A stretch of DNA of 64,000 bases from Pricia antarctica (GTDB lineage: Bacteria > Bacteroidota > Bacteroidia > Flavobacteriales > Flavobacteriaceae), in NCBI GenBank assembly GCA_011050085.1, contig DRGL01000049.1, positions 1-64,000 on the forward strand, written 5' to 3'. Numbering within the stretch: the first letter of the stretch is position 1; each line of letters starts with the position of its first letter. Of this stretch, positions 46,132 through 56,193 are shown piece after piece. A program made the position numbers and the translations under genes. Below the pieces are notes generated by a model that was not told the origin of the DNA, ran no database searches, and saw only the letters and a program-made list of their open reading frames with translations.

Positions 46132-48912
46132 CTAATTAAGGCTACCAAGACTTTTCTCCAACGTCTCTATCTTTGCGGATGCATCGGCCTGTTTTTTACG
46201 TTCCATTGCAAGCACCTGCTCAGGCGCATTATTGACAAATCGCTCGTTAGAGAGCTTTTTCTGCACCGATTTTAAAAAGCCTTTAGTGTATGAAAGTTCT
46301 TCCTCTATTTTTTTAATTTCAGCCGCTACGTCAATGGTACCGATAATAGGAATGAAATATTCATTGCTCTTTACACGAAAGGATAGCGCACTATCTACCG
46401 AGGAATCTACATAATTAATTTCAGAAAGGTTTGTTAGTCTCTCGATAACCACGTCCCATTTTTTTGAGAATTTCTCCTCGTTTAGGACTAAAAGTTCCAA
46501 GGCTTCCTTCATGGGAATATTTTTTTCCTTTCGGATATTTCGAACGCCGGAAACAACCTCTGCTACAAACTCGAATTCCTGAATCATATCCACGTCCACT
46601 TCTTTGGATTTTGGCCATTTCGCAATGACTAGAGCCTCTTTAGGGGAACGCTCGTCGATATGTTGCCATACTTCTTCGCTCAAAAACGGCATAAAAGGAT
46701 GCAATAATTTCAGGTTCTGCTCAAAAAGCTGAATGACCGCGTTATAGGTTTTTTTATCTATTGGCTTTTGATAATCGGGCTTTATGATTTCAAGTAGCCA
46801 TGAACTATAGTCGTCCCAGACCAATTTATAAATGGACATTAGGGCATCCGAGATGCGATATTTACTGAAGTGATCTTCGATTTCGGCCAAAGTTTGGTCG
46901 AACTTGGCCGTATACCAAGCTATACCTAATTTTGAAGCTTCGGGCTGGGGCAGATCGCTTACCTCCCACCCTTTTACCAATCGAAAGCCGTTCCAAATTT
47001 TATTGGCGAAGTTCTTGCCTTGTTGGCATAAATCTTCGTCGAACATAAGGTCGTTACCGGCCGCGGAACTCAAAAGCAGACCAACTCTAACACCATCCGC
47101 TCCATATTCTTCAATGAGCTTAAGCGCATCTGGGGAATTACCAAGTGATTTTGACATTTTACGTCGTTGCTTATCACGTACCAAACCCGTAAAATAGACG
47201 TTTTCAAAAGGGCGTTCGTTACGGAATTCATATCCAGAAACAATCATACGCGCTACCCAAAAAAAGATGATATCCGGACCCGTGACCAAATCGTTGGTCG
47301 GGTAGTAATAACTTATTTCCTTATTATCGGGTTCTAAAATACCGTTAAAAACACTGATAGGCCATAACCACGATGAAAACCACGTGTCTAAGGCATCTTC
47401 GTCTTGTCTTAGATCTTCTAGGTTCAAGACTTTCTTTACAGGTGCTTTACCCGTACCGTCTAAGTTTGGAATAGCATCAACATTTCGAATGGCACCGGAT
47501 ATACCTGGTGCCACCAAATTGCCTACTGTGATAGAGGTTTCATCAACTCCTAAAGCACCGCCTTCACGGATATCGTTAGCAAGACCGGCAATTTTCTCAT
47601 TTGCCTTTTGCAAGGCTTCCTCCTTGCTCTCGGCCACCACAAAATCATCTTGTCCGTCACCATAAAAGTAGGCAGGGATTTGCTGCCCCCACCAAAGCTG
47701 TCGCGAGATGTTCCAATCCCTGATGTTTTCCATCCAGTGGCGGTAGGTGTTATCGAATTTTTTAGGGAAAAATTTTATTTCCTCGGTCTCTAGCACGGCT
47801 TTAAGCGCAGGTTGTGCCAGCTCTTCCATTTTTAAAAACCACTGATCGCTCAAACGGGGTTCAATAACCGCCTTTGTGCGTTCAGATGTACCAACTTTGT
47901 TTACATAATCTTCAGTTTTTACCAAAAAACCCTTCTCATCCAATTCTTTTGTAATCTCTTTTCTGACTACAAAACGATCTTGGCCTTCATAGTGTAAACC
48001 GAACGAGTTTAAAGTAGCGTCTGCATTGAAAATATCAATGGTCTCCAAATTGTGCTTTTCTCCCAAAGCCTTATCATTAATATCATGGGCAGGTGTTATC
48101 TTCAAGCATCCGGTACCAAATTCCATATCGACATAAACGTCCTCGATAATTGGAATCACGCGGCCACAAATGGGAACAATTGCCTTTTTACCCTTAAGAT
48201 GTTTAAAGCGCTCATCATTGGGGTTGATGCAAATCGCCGTATCGCCTAAAATGGTTTCCGGTCTTGTCGTAGCAATGGTTACCCTATCACTAGAACCTTC
48301 AATGGGATATGAAAGAAAATATAATAATCCCTGTTTTTCTTCATAGATAACCTCTTCATCAGACAAAGTGGTCTGTGCTTCGGGATCCCAATTGACCATA
48401 CGATGACCTCTATAGATCAAACCCTTATCGAAGAGATCGACAAAGACCTTGATTACCGATTTGTACATATCGTCATCCATGGTAAATTTGGTACGGTGCC
48501 AATCGCAGGAACAACCTAATTTTTTAAGCTGCTCTAAAATAACACCGCCATACTCGTCTGTCCACTCCCAAGCATGTTGTAAAAATTCTTCACGGCTCAA
48601 ATCCGATTTGTCAATCCCTTCAGCCTTCAGTTTGGCGACTACCTTGGCCTCGGTAGCGATTGATGCGTGGTCCATACCAGGTACCCAACAGGCATTTTTA
48701 CCCATTAATCGGGCCCGACGTGTTAGCACATCTTGAATCGTATTATTAAGCATATGCCCCATGTGAAGCACACCCGTTACATTTGGTGGTGGAATTACAA
48801 TAGTATAGGGTTCTCGATGGTCTGGTACTGAATCAAAATATTTGTGTTCCAACCAGTAGTCGTACCAATGGTTTTCGGATTTTATAGCATTATATTTGGA
48901 AGTTATATCCAT
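46132..48912 (-). CDS. valS: Valine--tRNA ligase
   Basis: Class I synthetase of 926 residues. It has the HIGH-type motif HMGH (50-53), the CP1 editing domain, the KMSKS motif in [15 protein letters not shown], and a C-terminal coiled coil that contacts tRNA. It seems to be about 50 residues longer than I expect for flavobacterial ValRS because of a segment near residues 443-493, rich in Gly, Ala and Pro, between [14 protein letters not shown] and [13 protein letters not shown]. Confidence 0.96.
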   Translation of the reverse strand: MDITSKYNAIKSENHWYDYWLEHKYFDSVPDHREPYTIVIPPPNVTGVLHMGHMLNNTIQDVLTRRARLMGKNACWVPGMDHASIATEAKVVAKLKAEGIDKSDLSREEFLQHAWEWTDEYGGVILEQLKKLGCSCDWHRTKFTMDDDMYKSVIKVFVDLFDKGLIYRGHRMVNWDPEAQTTLSDEEVIYEEKQGLLYFLSYPIEGSSDRVTIATTRPETILGDTAICINPNDERFKHLKGKKAIVPICGRVIPIIEDVYVDMEFGTGCLKITPAHDINDKALGEKHNLETIDIFNADATLNSFGLHYEGQDRFVVRKEITKELDEKGFLVKTEDYVNKVGTSERTKAVIEPRLSDQWFLKMEELAQPALKAVLETEEIKFFPKKFDNTYRHWMENIRDWNISRQLWWGQQIPAYFYGDGQDDFVVAESKEEALQKANEKIAGLANDIREGGALGVDETSITVGNLVAPGISGAIRNVDAIPNLDGTGKAPVKKVLNLEDLRQDEDALDTWFSSWLWPISVFNGILEPDNKEISYYYPTNDLVTGPDIIFFWVARMIVSGYEFRNERPFENVYFTGLVRDKQRRKMSKSLGNSPDALKLIEEYGADGVRVGLLLSSAAGNDLMFDEDLCQQGKNFANKIWNGFRLVKGWEVSDLPQPEASKLGIAWYTAKFDQTLAEIEDHFSKYRISDALMSIYKLVWDDYSSWLLEIIKPDYQKPIDKKTYNAVIQLFEQNLKLLHPFMPFLSEEVWQHIDERSPKEALVIAKWPKSKEVDVDMIQEFEFVAEVVSGVRNIRKEKNIPMKEALELLVLNEEKFSKKWDVVIERLTNLSEINYVDSSVDSALSFRVKSNEYFIPIIGTIDVAAEIKKIEEELSYTKGFLKSVQKKLSNERFVNNAPEQVLAMERKKQADASAKIETLEKSLGSLN

Positions 48913-49109
48913 ATTTGGAACGGTTTTTGAAAAGTAGACATCGGTCAGGGTTAAATTAAGCCCGTGCCACCGCTAATGTTGATAAGTTATGGCAATTTTG
49001 CCGGGTTATAAATACGAAACAAAAATAAGCAACGTTAACAGATAAGTAAAGAATTTTGGAGGTTCATGCGGAAACATTTAAATTTGGACTTCCCTTTAAA
49101 ACCAAAATC

Positions 49110-49496
49110 ATGAAAAAAATAGTACTTGTATTATTTGTCGGTCTAATGGGATTGTCCCTAACAGCACAGGAAAAGGCCGCTAAAATCGAGTTCAAGTCGG
49201 AAACCGTTGACTACGGTGAGATTATCAAAGGCGCCGATGGTGTGCGGGCCTTCGAGTTTACCAATACAGGTGATGCACCCTTAATCATCAGTAAGGTAAG
49301 TTCTAGTTGTGGATGTACTATTCCGAAAAAACCGGAAGACCCAATTCTACCGGGTAAAACTGGTGAAATTCAGGTGAAGTATGACACCAATCGTGTTGGA
49401 CCCATCCGTAAGGCAATAACCGTTATTTCGAATGCAGATACACCTACCAAAGTACTTAAAATCAAGGGTGAAGTAAAGGCAGCGGACGGAAAGTAA
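49110..49496 (+). CDS. DUF1573 exported protein
   Basis: A protein of 128 residues with a signal peptide (about 1-20, ending TAQ) and one Ig-like DUF1573/ASH-type domain. The conserved core is FTNTGDAPLIISKVSSSCGC, then LPGKTGEIQVKYDTN. These proteins are common and exported in Bacteroidota, with unknown function. The start at MKKIVLVL is required for the signal peptide. It has its own terminator and is divergent from valS. Confidence 0.88.
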   Translation: MKKIVLVLFVGLMGLSLTAQEKAAKIEFKSETVDYGEIIKGADGVRAFEFTNTGDAPLIISKVSSSCGCTIPKKPEDPILPGKTGEIQVKYDTNRVGPIRKAITVISNADTPTKVLKIKGEVKAADGK

Positions 49497-49520
49497 TGTA
49501 GTATAAAATAGTTTATAGAG

Positions 49521-49548
49521 ACCCTGACTTGATAGTCGGGGTTTTTTT
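49521..49548 (+). terminator. Rho-independent terminator after the DUF1573 gene
   Basis: ACCCTGACT (49521-49529) pairs with AGTCGGGGT (49534-49542) with one T-G pair and a TGAT loop, followed by TTTTTT. Confidence 0.85.
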
Positions 49549-49635
49549 GTGCCATTATTTGAATAATTGAAAAGGGAAAAGCTTTTCACAATTGAAGAAC
49601 CTATCTGACAAAACTAGTAGTCCTAAATTTTTGGT

Positions 49636-50970
49636 TCATGGTTTTTCCTTGAATAAATCTTTCAATACAAAACTAAACATCAGATTTTTATCATAGCGCT
49701 CTATGAGCAATTGTATTCGCTTACCATCTTTCTCGTTGAGCATTTCTAGTACTTTTTGCAATTTATAACGGTGTATTCGTTTTCCATTTACAGCCAGTAT
49801 AATATCCCCTTCTAGTAAACCTGCCTCTTGTGCTGGACTTCCTGCACGAATGCCAGAGACAACAATCTCAGGCACCACACTAAGCCGGGTTTGGCTCTCA
49901 AAAAGAATTTGAACGTCGCCGAAAGTTTTATTTTCACCAACAACAACACCCCGCGAATCCGTAATACTTTCGGAGATATAACGTACTCCGGCGTGCTGTA
50001 GATTAAGGCCGCTCAAGTTATATTGAAACGGGGCATTAAAGTTTTTATTTTTCCGTAAAATCACCTTTTCGCGGCTGTAATCAAAAACAATATTAAAACG
50101 CTTCAATACTTCTCCCCCAACGCTACCATTTCGACTACCCAGATTTTTTAGGGAAGCATACGATTTTCTATCTGGAAAAGCTGCTTTCGCATTTTTAAGT
50201 GCAAAACGCCCTATACCTATGTAATCTACTTTGGTACGCTTACCATAGATATCACCGTTCAGCCCTTTTCCTAAAAAGTCTGGATAGTGCGCATTGGGAA
50301 TACGTATCGCGTCATTTTCAAAAAGCCAAATGGCATCGCTACTTCCCGTGTCGACCAGTAATTTGACCGGTACCTCATTCTTTTGCGAAAGATTTCCGTC
50401 GATGTAGGCCTTTTTGCCGATTATGGATAATGGCAGAATTTCTTGTCGTTTACTTTTACTATGGAAGAAGGTTTCCGGATTATGAAACTTCAAATTCATA
50501 TTGCCATAGTCGATTTCAACCACAAAATCCCTGAAGAGATCGTAACCAATAATACCATGTACTGGAATACCCAATGTGGGTGAGAAATTCATCGTCTTGT
50601 CTAACACCACGTATAATTGCTGGTCGGAATTCACAATTTGCTTCGATCGTAGTGTGTTACCATGCGAACGCAGTGCTTTAATAGGTTTGCCATCGCCTAA
50701 ACCCTTAATCTCAATTTCTGAAACATTATTAATTTGCACCGAATCTTGATCGGAGAGATTGAACAGTATCGGATTTTCAACACCTGAATCCAATATAAAC
50801 GAGAGTTCGGTTCCATTTACCTCGAGGGGTATAATAATGAGGTTATTGATAAGATTGAATTTTAACTTCTCGAACTTTTGGCCGTCTGGCAATGCAAAAC
50901 GTTGTGCCAATCCCAAAATGGGAAATAGCAATAGCAAAACTGAGATATGATTTAAAAATCGACTCAACAT
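49636..50970 (-). CDS. Retropepsin-like aspartyl protease with PDZ domain
   Basis: An exported protein of 444 residues with signal peptide (1-23, ending GLAQ). Two pepsin-like half-domains carry the active-site motifs FILDSG (DSG at 61-63) and LLVDTGSSD (DTG at 207-209), and a C-terminal PDZ domain (about 355-435) contains GSPAQEAGLLEGDIILAVNG. The family processes peptides in the envelope; the substrate is unknown. The start at MLSRFLNHIS places the signal peptide correctly; the frame is open for 156 bp more upstream. Confidence 0.87.
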   Translation of the reverse strand: MLSRFLNHISVLLLLFPILGLAQRFALPDGQKFEKLKFNLINNLIIIPLEVNGTELSFILDSGVENPILFNLSDQDSVQINNVSEIEIKGLGDGKPIKALRSHGNTLRSKQIVNSDQQLYVVLDKTMNFSPTLGIPVHGIIGYDLFRDFVVEIDYGNMNLKFHNPETFFHSKSKRQEILPLSIIGKKAYIDGNLSQKNEVPVKLLVDTGSSDAIWLFENDAIRIPNAHYPDFLGKGLNGDIYGKRTKVDYIGIGRFALKNAKAAFPDRKSYASLKNLGSRNGSVGGEVLKRFNIVFDYSREKVILRKNKNFNAPFQYNLSGLNLQHAGVRYISESITDSRGVVVGENKTFGDVQILFESQTRLSVVPEIVVSGIRAGSPAQEAGLLEGDIILAVNGKRIHRYKLQKVLEMLNEKDGKRIQLLIERYDKNLMFSFVLKDLFKEKP

Positions 50971-51187
50971 TCTTGTTTTAAACCAATTACATACTGTTAA
51001 GTTACGTTTTTTTTTATATTGGCATACTGTTTTTAACACAAGAGGAACATATCGATTTTCTATACCAATCAGCACTAAAAAAGTATCGACAATTATGGAT
51101 GCATAAAACATTCTACCCAGAAACATTCTCTTCTAATTTTTTTTTTAACGACTTGCTTTTCCCATTTTTGTACAAACAAGAATCGTT

Positions 51188-52384
51188 ATGCCAAAAGTCT
51201 CCAATAAAGGGGCCAACATGCCTCAATCGCCCATTCGCAAACTCGTGCCATTCGCAGAAAAAGCTAAAAAAGAAGGGGTTCACGTTATTCATCTCAATAT
51301 CGGCCAGCCGGATATCAAAACGCCTCAGGTCGCTTTAGATGCGGTAAAGAACAATACCATAGAAGTGCTTGAATACAGTCGTTCGGAAGGTTCGGAAACC
51401 TACCGCGAAAAATTGGCTGCATACTATGCCAAACATGATATTCAGGTAAAGGCCGAGGATATTATCATAACCACAGGAGGCTCGGAGGCGCTGGCATTTG
51501 TTATGGGCAGTATCATGGATATTGACGACGAAATTATCGTTCCAGAGCCTTTTTATGCAAACTATAATGGATTTGCTACCGCCGCGGGGGTTAAAGTCGT
51601 AAGCGTAACCTCGAGCATAGATACCAATTTTGCCCTGCCCGCTATCGAGGATTTCGAAAAGTTGATTACGCCTAAAACAAAAGCAATTTTAATCTGTAAT
51701 CCCGGTAATCCCACGGGTTATCTATACACTAAGGAAGAAATTAAGAAATTGGCTACCATCGTCAAAGAACATGATTTATTTTTAGTAGCTGATGAGGTTT
51801 ATCGTGAGTTTGCCTATGATGGTCGGCAACATTATTCTGTTCTACAGGAAGAAGCACTTAAGGAAAATGCCATAATGGTAGACTCCGTATCCAAGCGTTA
51901 CAGTATGTGCGGCGCCCGCATCGGATGCCTAGTGACCAAAAACAAGGACGTAATACAAACGGCTTTAAAATTCGCACAAGCGAGATTATCTCCCCCTACC
52001 TACGCACAAATTGCGAGCGAGGCCGCATTGGAAACCCCGCAAAGTTATTTTGATGATGTAAAAGAAGAGTACAACAACCGCAGAAACGTATTGGTAACCG
52101 AACTTGAAAAAATCGATGGTGTTAAAGTTGCCAATCCCCAAGGGGCATTTTACTGTATTGCCGAATTACCGATTGACGATGCCGACGCCTTTGCACAATG
52201 GCTTCTTGAAGATTTTCGTCTGAACGGTGAAACGGTAATGGTAGCCCCTGCCGCAGGTTTTTATGCAACGGAAGGACTTGGTAAAAATCAAGTGCGTATT
52301 GCTTATGTATTAAACATTAAAAACCTAAAAAAGGCCGTTAATATACTAAAGGAGGCCATTCAGAGTTATATTCATAATGGATAA
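51188..52384 (+). CDS. Pyridoxal-phosphate-dependent aminotransferase (class I/II)
   Basis: Fold-type I aminotransferase of 398 residues, probably aspartate-type. It has HLNIGQPDIKTP at the N-terminus, ICNPGNPTGYLYT (about 174-186), VADEVYREFAYDG, the PLP lysine in DSVSKRYSMCGARIG and the substrate-binding arginine in VRIAYVL. Exact substrate is uncertain. A hairpin ATAAACCAG/CTGGTTTAT overlaps its stop codon, and murB follows 39 bp later. Confidence 0.92.
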   Translation: MPKVSNKGANMPQSPIRKLVPFAEKAKKEGVHVIHLNIGQPDIKTPQVALDAVKNNTIEVLEYSRSEGSETYREKLAAYYAKHDIQVKAEDIIITTGGSEALAFVMGSIMDIDDEIIVPEPFYANYNGFATAAGVKVVSVTSSIDTNFALPAIEDFEKLITPKTKAILICNPGNPTGYLYTKEEIKKLATIVKEHDLFLVADEVYREFAYDGRQHYSVLQEEALKENAIMVDSVSKRYSMCGARIGCLVTKNKDVIQTALKFAQARLSPPTYAQIASEAALETPQSYFDDVKEEYNNRRNVLVTELEKIDGVKVANPQGAFYCIAELPIDDADAFAQWLLEDFRLNGETVMVAPAAGFYATEGLGKNQVRIAYVLNIKNLKKAVNILKEAIQSYIHNG

Positions 52385-52423
52385 ACCAGCCACTGGTTTA
52401 TCTTATTGATAGACGAAGCCTTG

Positions 52424-53449
52424 ATGAAAATCCAAGAAAATATATCCTTAAAAGCTTATAATACCTTCGGTATATCCGTAAAAGCGCGCTATTTTTTGGA
52501 AATCAATAGCGTCGAAGAACTCCAAAATGCCTTAAAACTCGAAAATTATCCTGAAAAATTCATCCTTAGCGGAGGAAGTAACATGCTTATCACTTCTGAT
52601 ATTGCTGCGCTAGTGCTGCATATCAACATTAAAGGCATCGAAATTATCGCTCAAGATGAAGATTATGTTGAGCTTAAGGTTATGGCCGGGGAAAACTGGC
52701 ACAATCTAGTTCTTTATACACTTGAGCATAACTACGGTGGACTCGAAAATATGTCGCTCATTCCCGGAAATACGGGTACGGCCCCAATTCAAAATATTGG
52801 TGCTTATGGTGTTGAACTTAAAGATACCTTTTTACAATGCGATGCGGTAGATGTAAGCGATTCCAGTCTTAGAACGTTTATAAAACAAGATTGCCAGTTT
52901 GGATATCGAGATTCTTATTTTAAAAATGAAGGAAAAGGTAAATTTGTAATCGTTTCCGTAAATTTTAAACTGACCAAGCGCAATCATAAGCTGCGAACCA
53001 ATTATGGCGCCATTGAGAGCGAACTTGAAAAGAAAGGCATAGATCAGCCGACGATTAAAGACATTTCCAGTGCAGTAATAACTATCCGTCAAAGCAAATT
53101 ACCAGATCCTAAAGTATTGGGGAACAGTGGTAGCTTTTTTAAAAACCCGATACTATCGGCATCGGATTTCCATAAATTTTCCCAAAAACATAGCGATTCG
53201 CCATTCTATAAGTTATCGGATGATACCTATAAAATACCGGCAGGTTGGCTAATCGAACACGCCGGTTTTAAAGGTAAACGTTTCGGTGATGCGGGAGTTC
53301 ATAAAGACCAAGCTTTGGTACTGGTGAATCATGGAAACGCGACCGGAAAAGAAATTATAGGACTCGCACAGAAAATTATGGCAGCAGTCAATGAAAAATT
53401 CGGTATTGATATCGAACCAGAAGTAAACGTTGTAAATGCATCTGAATAG
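52424..53449 (+). CDS. murB: UDP-N-acetylmuramate dehydrogenase
   Basis: FAD enzyme of 341 residues that completes UDP-MurNAc for peptidoglycan. FAD-binding FILSGGSNMLI, LSLIPGNTGTAP-type loop (MSLIPGNTGTAPIQNIGAYG), catalytic Ser in GNSGSFFKNP and the C-terminal Glu in IEPEVNVV are all present, as in the type I (E. coli-like) MurB. The ATG at 52424 is chosen; a TTG 18 bp upstream is in frame. Confidence 0.95.
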   Translation: MKIQENISLKAYNTFGISVKARYFLEINSVEELQNALKLENYPEKFILSGGSNMLITSDIAALVLHINIKGIEIIAQDEDYVELKVMAGENWHNLVLYTLEHNYGGLENMSLIPGNTGTAPIQNIGAYGVELKDTFLQCDAVDVSDSSLRTFIKQDCQFGYRDSYFKNEGKGKFVIVSVNFKLTKRNHKLRTNYGAIESELEKKGIDQPTIKDISSAVITIRQSKLPDPKVLGNSGSFFKNPILSASDFHKFSQKHSDSPFYKLSDDTYKIPAGWLIEHAGFKGKRFGDAGVHKDQALVLVNHGNATGKEIIGLAQKIMAAVNEKFGIDIEPEVNVVNASE

Positions 53450-53460
53450 CGGATAAAAAA

Positions 53461-53491
53461 TAACCCCAGCTACAAATTGTAACAGGGGTTA
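53461..53491 (+). terminator. Possible terminator after murB
   Basis: TAACCCC and GGGGTTA form a 7-bp stem with a long 17-nt loop, 11 bp after the murB stop. There is no T-run, so termination is doubtful. Confidence 0.35.
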
Positions 53492-53705
53492 TACCAAACC
53501 AAACTTACCAAAAAACTAAATGTGCAGTTACCAGTTACACATTTATATCATGAATATTTTAGATATATTGTAAAAAATTTATACTTAAATTCACTAAATA
53601 TCAATTTCTTACATTAGCATTTTTACATATACGTTATAAAAGATCAATTCGGATGCCCCCCGATTATTATTTTTTTATGAACTCGTTCAGAGACCTACCC
53701 CGAAG

Positions 53706-54284
53706 ATGAGCATGTTACTTGAAAAACATATCGTTGAACTACTCCAAGAGAGAGATGAGAAAGCGATATCCCTGCTATATGAGCACTACGGAAGCACCCT
53801 ACTTGGTGTGGCCCATAAAGTGCTTCGCAACGAAGAATTGGCACAAGATGTACTACAGGAAAGTTTTGTGAAAATTTGGAAGAAATCGGACACTTACGAT
53901 GCCTCTAAAGCAAAATTATTCACTTGGCTATTTCGAATTACCAGAAATACGGCTATTGATAAACTGAGAAGCGTCAAAACAAAAAGCGATAAAGAAATCC
54001 AAATCAATGTTTCAGACGTATATAATTTAGGTGTTAACAGTACGAGACCAGAGTTTATGGACGTCCGTGATAATCTGGGTAAGATAGAGTCGAAGTATCA
54101 AATCGTGTTAGATGCCCTCTTTTTTCAGGGGATGACACAACAGGAAGCAAGTGATGAGCTAGATATTCCCTTAGGCACTATCAAATCAAGATTAAAAATA
54201 GGATTGCGGGAACTCAAAAAAATATACGGTCCGGTAATGTTGTTAATACCAGCATTGAAACTTTTTCATATACTATCGTCTTGA
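53706..54284 (+). CDS. ECF RNA polymerase sigma factor
   Basis: A sigma-70 family ECF factor of 192 residues. Region 2 contains AQDVLQESFVKIWKKSDTYD and FTWLFRITRNTAIDKLRS; region 4 contains FFQGMTQQEASDELDIPLGTIKSRLKIGLRELK. The following gene encodes an RskA-like anti-sigma factor, so this is a regulated pair resembling SigK/RskA. Confidence 0.93.
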   Translation: MSMLLEKHIVELLQERDEKAISLLYEHYGSTLLGVAHKVLRNEELAQDVLQESFVKIWKKSDTYDASKAKLFTWLFRITRNTAIDKLRSVKTKSDKEIQINVSDVYNLGVNSTRPEFMDVRDNLGKIESKYQIVLDALFFQGMTQQEASDELDIPLGTIKSRLKIGLRELKKIYGPVMLLIPALKLFHILSS

Positions 54285-54388
54285 TACGGTCTTTATCGTA
54301 ATCCTAACTACCAATCTGGATTTTAAATGACCTATTATTCTTGACCAAAAAGTGGAGAAATTCTACATCAAAATCAAAAAAGTACCCG

Positions 54389-55141
54389 ATGAAACAGATA
54401 CAACAATCAATACTAGAATCCGACTTACTGGAGAAATACCTAATGGGTACAACTAGTGAAGAAGAGACCTTGCGGGCGGAAAAATACATTGAAATGTATC
54501 CTCTGGTGCGAAAAGCTTATGATGAGCTTCAGGATAATCTGGAATTTTATGCAAAATCCCATGCCGTACCAGTACCTGATGGACTTAAGGGTAAAATTCT
54601 GACGCAAATTAAAAAAGGGAATAGAGCGGGAAACAGGTTTACAAGATTTGCAATGGCGGCAAGCTTTGCCATTTTGGTCTCTGCAGGCGCCTCTTACTTT
54701 TTCTGGTCACAAAACAAGAGCTTGCAAGAAGAAAACACATTAGTCAATGCAAAAATTGATAATCTGCAAGAAGAAATGCGAGAGCAACTCGAAGATGTTA
54801 GAAACCAATTTATAGTTTTACAAAACCCTGAAACGAAGAAGTATAAGGTAACGGGCAATACGAAAGCACAGGAACTAAAAGCGGTGGCATATGTGAACCC
54901 GGTTAAGAAACTGTCATACCTCAATGTTAGCAATCTTCCCAATTTGCCAAAAAACCAGTGTTACCAAATGTGGGCCGAGGTAAATGGCGAAATGTTAAAC
55001 CTTGGCATCATAAAGGAAGCCGATCAAAAACTTCTGGCACTTCCCTACTCAGATAACGCGGTCGGTTACATTACTATTGAACCCGAGGGCGGTAACGATA
55101 GTCCTACGGTCGAGAACATTGTTGCAAACATTGCCTATTAA
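54389..55141 (+). CDS. RskA-like anti-sigma factor
   Basis: A membrane protein of 250 residues. A cytoplasmic N-terminal domain (about 1-85, with LEKYLMGTTSEEETLRAEKYI) should bind the sigma factor. One transmembrane helix (about 90-110) is followed by a coiled coil (about 112-140) and a C-terminal RskA domain with KNQCYQMWAEVNGEMLNLGI and ITIEPEGG. Starts 105 bp after the sigma gene and ends at a strong terminator. The ATG at 54389 is preferred over a TTG 48 bp upstream. Confidence 0.9.
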   Translation: MKQIQQSILESDLLEKYLMGTTSEEETLRAEKYIEMYPLVRKAYDELQDNLEFYAKSHAVPVPDGLKGKILTQIKKGNRAGNRFTRFAMAASFAILVSAGASYFFWSQNKSLQEENTLVNAKIDNLQEEMREQLEDVRNQFIVLQNPETKKYKVTGNTKAQELKAVAYVNPVKKLSYLNVSNLPNLPKNQCYQMWAEVNGEMLNLGIIKEADQKLLALPYSDNAVGYITIEPEGGNDSPTVENIVANIAY

Positions 55142-55176
55142 AAATTATCTTAAATTTTATATAAGCTATAGATCAC

Positions 55177-55207
55177 AAGCCCCGACACTTCCGTTTCGGG
55201 GCTTTTT
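55177..55207 (+). terminator. Rho-independent terminator of the sigma/anti-sigma operon
   Basis: AAGCCCCGA (55177-55185) pairs perfectly with TCGGGGCTT (55196-55204), followed by TTTT. Confidence 0.88.
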
Positions 55208-55211
55208 TAAT

Positions 55212-55219
55212 TACCTTTG
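55212..55219 (+). promoter_or_regulatory. Predicted -7 element of the small Cys protein/sigma operon
   Basis: TACCTTTG matches TAnnTTTG, directly after the preceding terminator and 15 bp before the ATG at 55234. Confidence 0.4.
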
Positions 55220-55233
55220 TCGAAAATCTGGAT

Positions 55234-55452
55234 ATGAAACTGATATTGCTGACTATTGCTTTATTAGCCATTGCCTTCGCTGGCATTGCGATCAAGATAT
55301 GGTCAAAAAAAGACGGTAAGTTCGCAGGAACTTGCGCTAGTCAGAGTCCGTTTTTAAATCAAAACGGTGAAGCTTGTGGTATGTGTGGTAAACTTCCCGA
55401 TGAAAGGGATTGCAAACAGGAATCGGACTCAGAATTGCCATCGTACCGCTAA
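55234..55452 (+). CDS. Small membrane-anchored cysteine protein
   Basis: A 72-residue protein with one N-terminal transmembrane helix (about 3-22) and a short tail with four cysteines: C34, C48, C51 (GEACGMCGK) and C60. The CxxC pair suggests metal binding or redox chemistry, but I know no function. Its 3' end overlaps the next sigma factor gene by about 53 bp, suggesting coupled translation. Confidence 0.65.
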   Translation: MKLILLTIALLAIAFAGIAIKIWSKKDGKFAGTCASQSPFLNQNGEACGMCGKLPDERDCKQESDSELPSYR

Positions 55453-56029
55453 AATCTATAAACACTTACAACCTTTGGGAGAAAGCGACGATACCCAAGC
55501 CATCATAAACAAAGCACTTTCGGGAAACCAAATTGCTTTTAGCACCTTGTTGGACACTTTCTGGAACGGAGTTTACGGTTTTCAGCTAAAACGCACCGAA
55601 AACGAAAACGACGCAGAAGATATAACCATTCAAACCTTCTCCAAAGCTTTTGATAAATTACATACCTACGACCCTACCTACGGCTTCAACACATGGTTGA
55701 TCACCATATCAAAGAACATTCATGTAGACCTCCTACGCAAGCGAAAAAGAAATTTAGAGACTGGCGGAAACCAAGAAGCCGTTAAAAAGGTGCTTGATGA
55801 TAGCCCATCCGCAGAAGACCAACTCATCAATGAGCAAAACCTCGCGAACCTCTTGCAACATATTAAAAAACTAAAGCCGCATTATCAAGAAGTTATAAAT
55901 TTGCGTTACTTTAAAGAATTGAGTTACGCCGATATCTCTAAAGAGCTCGACGAACCGATGAACAATATAAAAGTAAAATTATTGAGGGCGAAAAAATTAT
56001 TGGCGGAAGTTATAAAGAATGGCCAGTAG
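55400..56029 (+). CDS. ECF-type RNA polymerase sigma factor
   Basis: A second ECF sigma factor within 2.5 kb, about 209 residues. Region 2 contains DAEDITIQTFSKAFDKL and FNTWLITISKNIHVDLLRKR; region 4 contains LPHYQ-like KPHYQEVINLRYFKELSYAD and EPMNNIKVKLLRAKKLL. The only ATG (55400) lies inside the preceding small gene in another frame. A GTG at 55367 or a TTG at 55482 are alternatives. No anti-sigma gene follows; the small membrane protein upstream could take that role, which is speculation. Confidence 0.87.
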   Translation: MKGIANRNRTQNCHRTAKIYKHLQPLGESDDTQAIINKALSGNQIAFSTLLDTFWNGVYGFQLKRTENENDAEDITIQTFSKAFDKLHTYDPTYGFNTWLITISKNIHVDLLRKRKRNLETGGNQEAVKKVLDDSPSAEDQLINEQNLANLLQHIKKLKPHYQEVINLRYFKELSYADISKELDEPMNNIKVKLLRAKKLLAEVIKNGQ

Positions 56030-56145
56030 TGTTTAACATTAACCTATTTTAATTAAAGTATCCTTTACATATACATAGACCACCTCACTATAATAAAGCA
56101 CCTTCGGCTAGAGGCCTTATCTATTTTTTGAAGGGCTAACAAGGT

Positions 56146-56174
56146 TTGCCCACCTATCGAATTTCGTATATTTG
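56146..56174 (+). promoter_or_regulatory. Predicted lipA promoter
   Basis: TTTG (56146-56149), 17 bases and TATATTTG (56167-56174) match the Bacteroidota consensus, 19 bp before the lipA ATG. Confidence 0.6.
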
Positions 56175-56193
56175 TATAAATTCAAAATCATTT

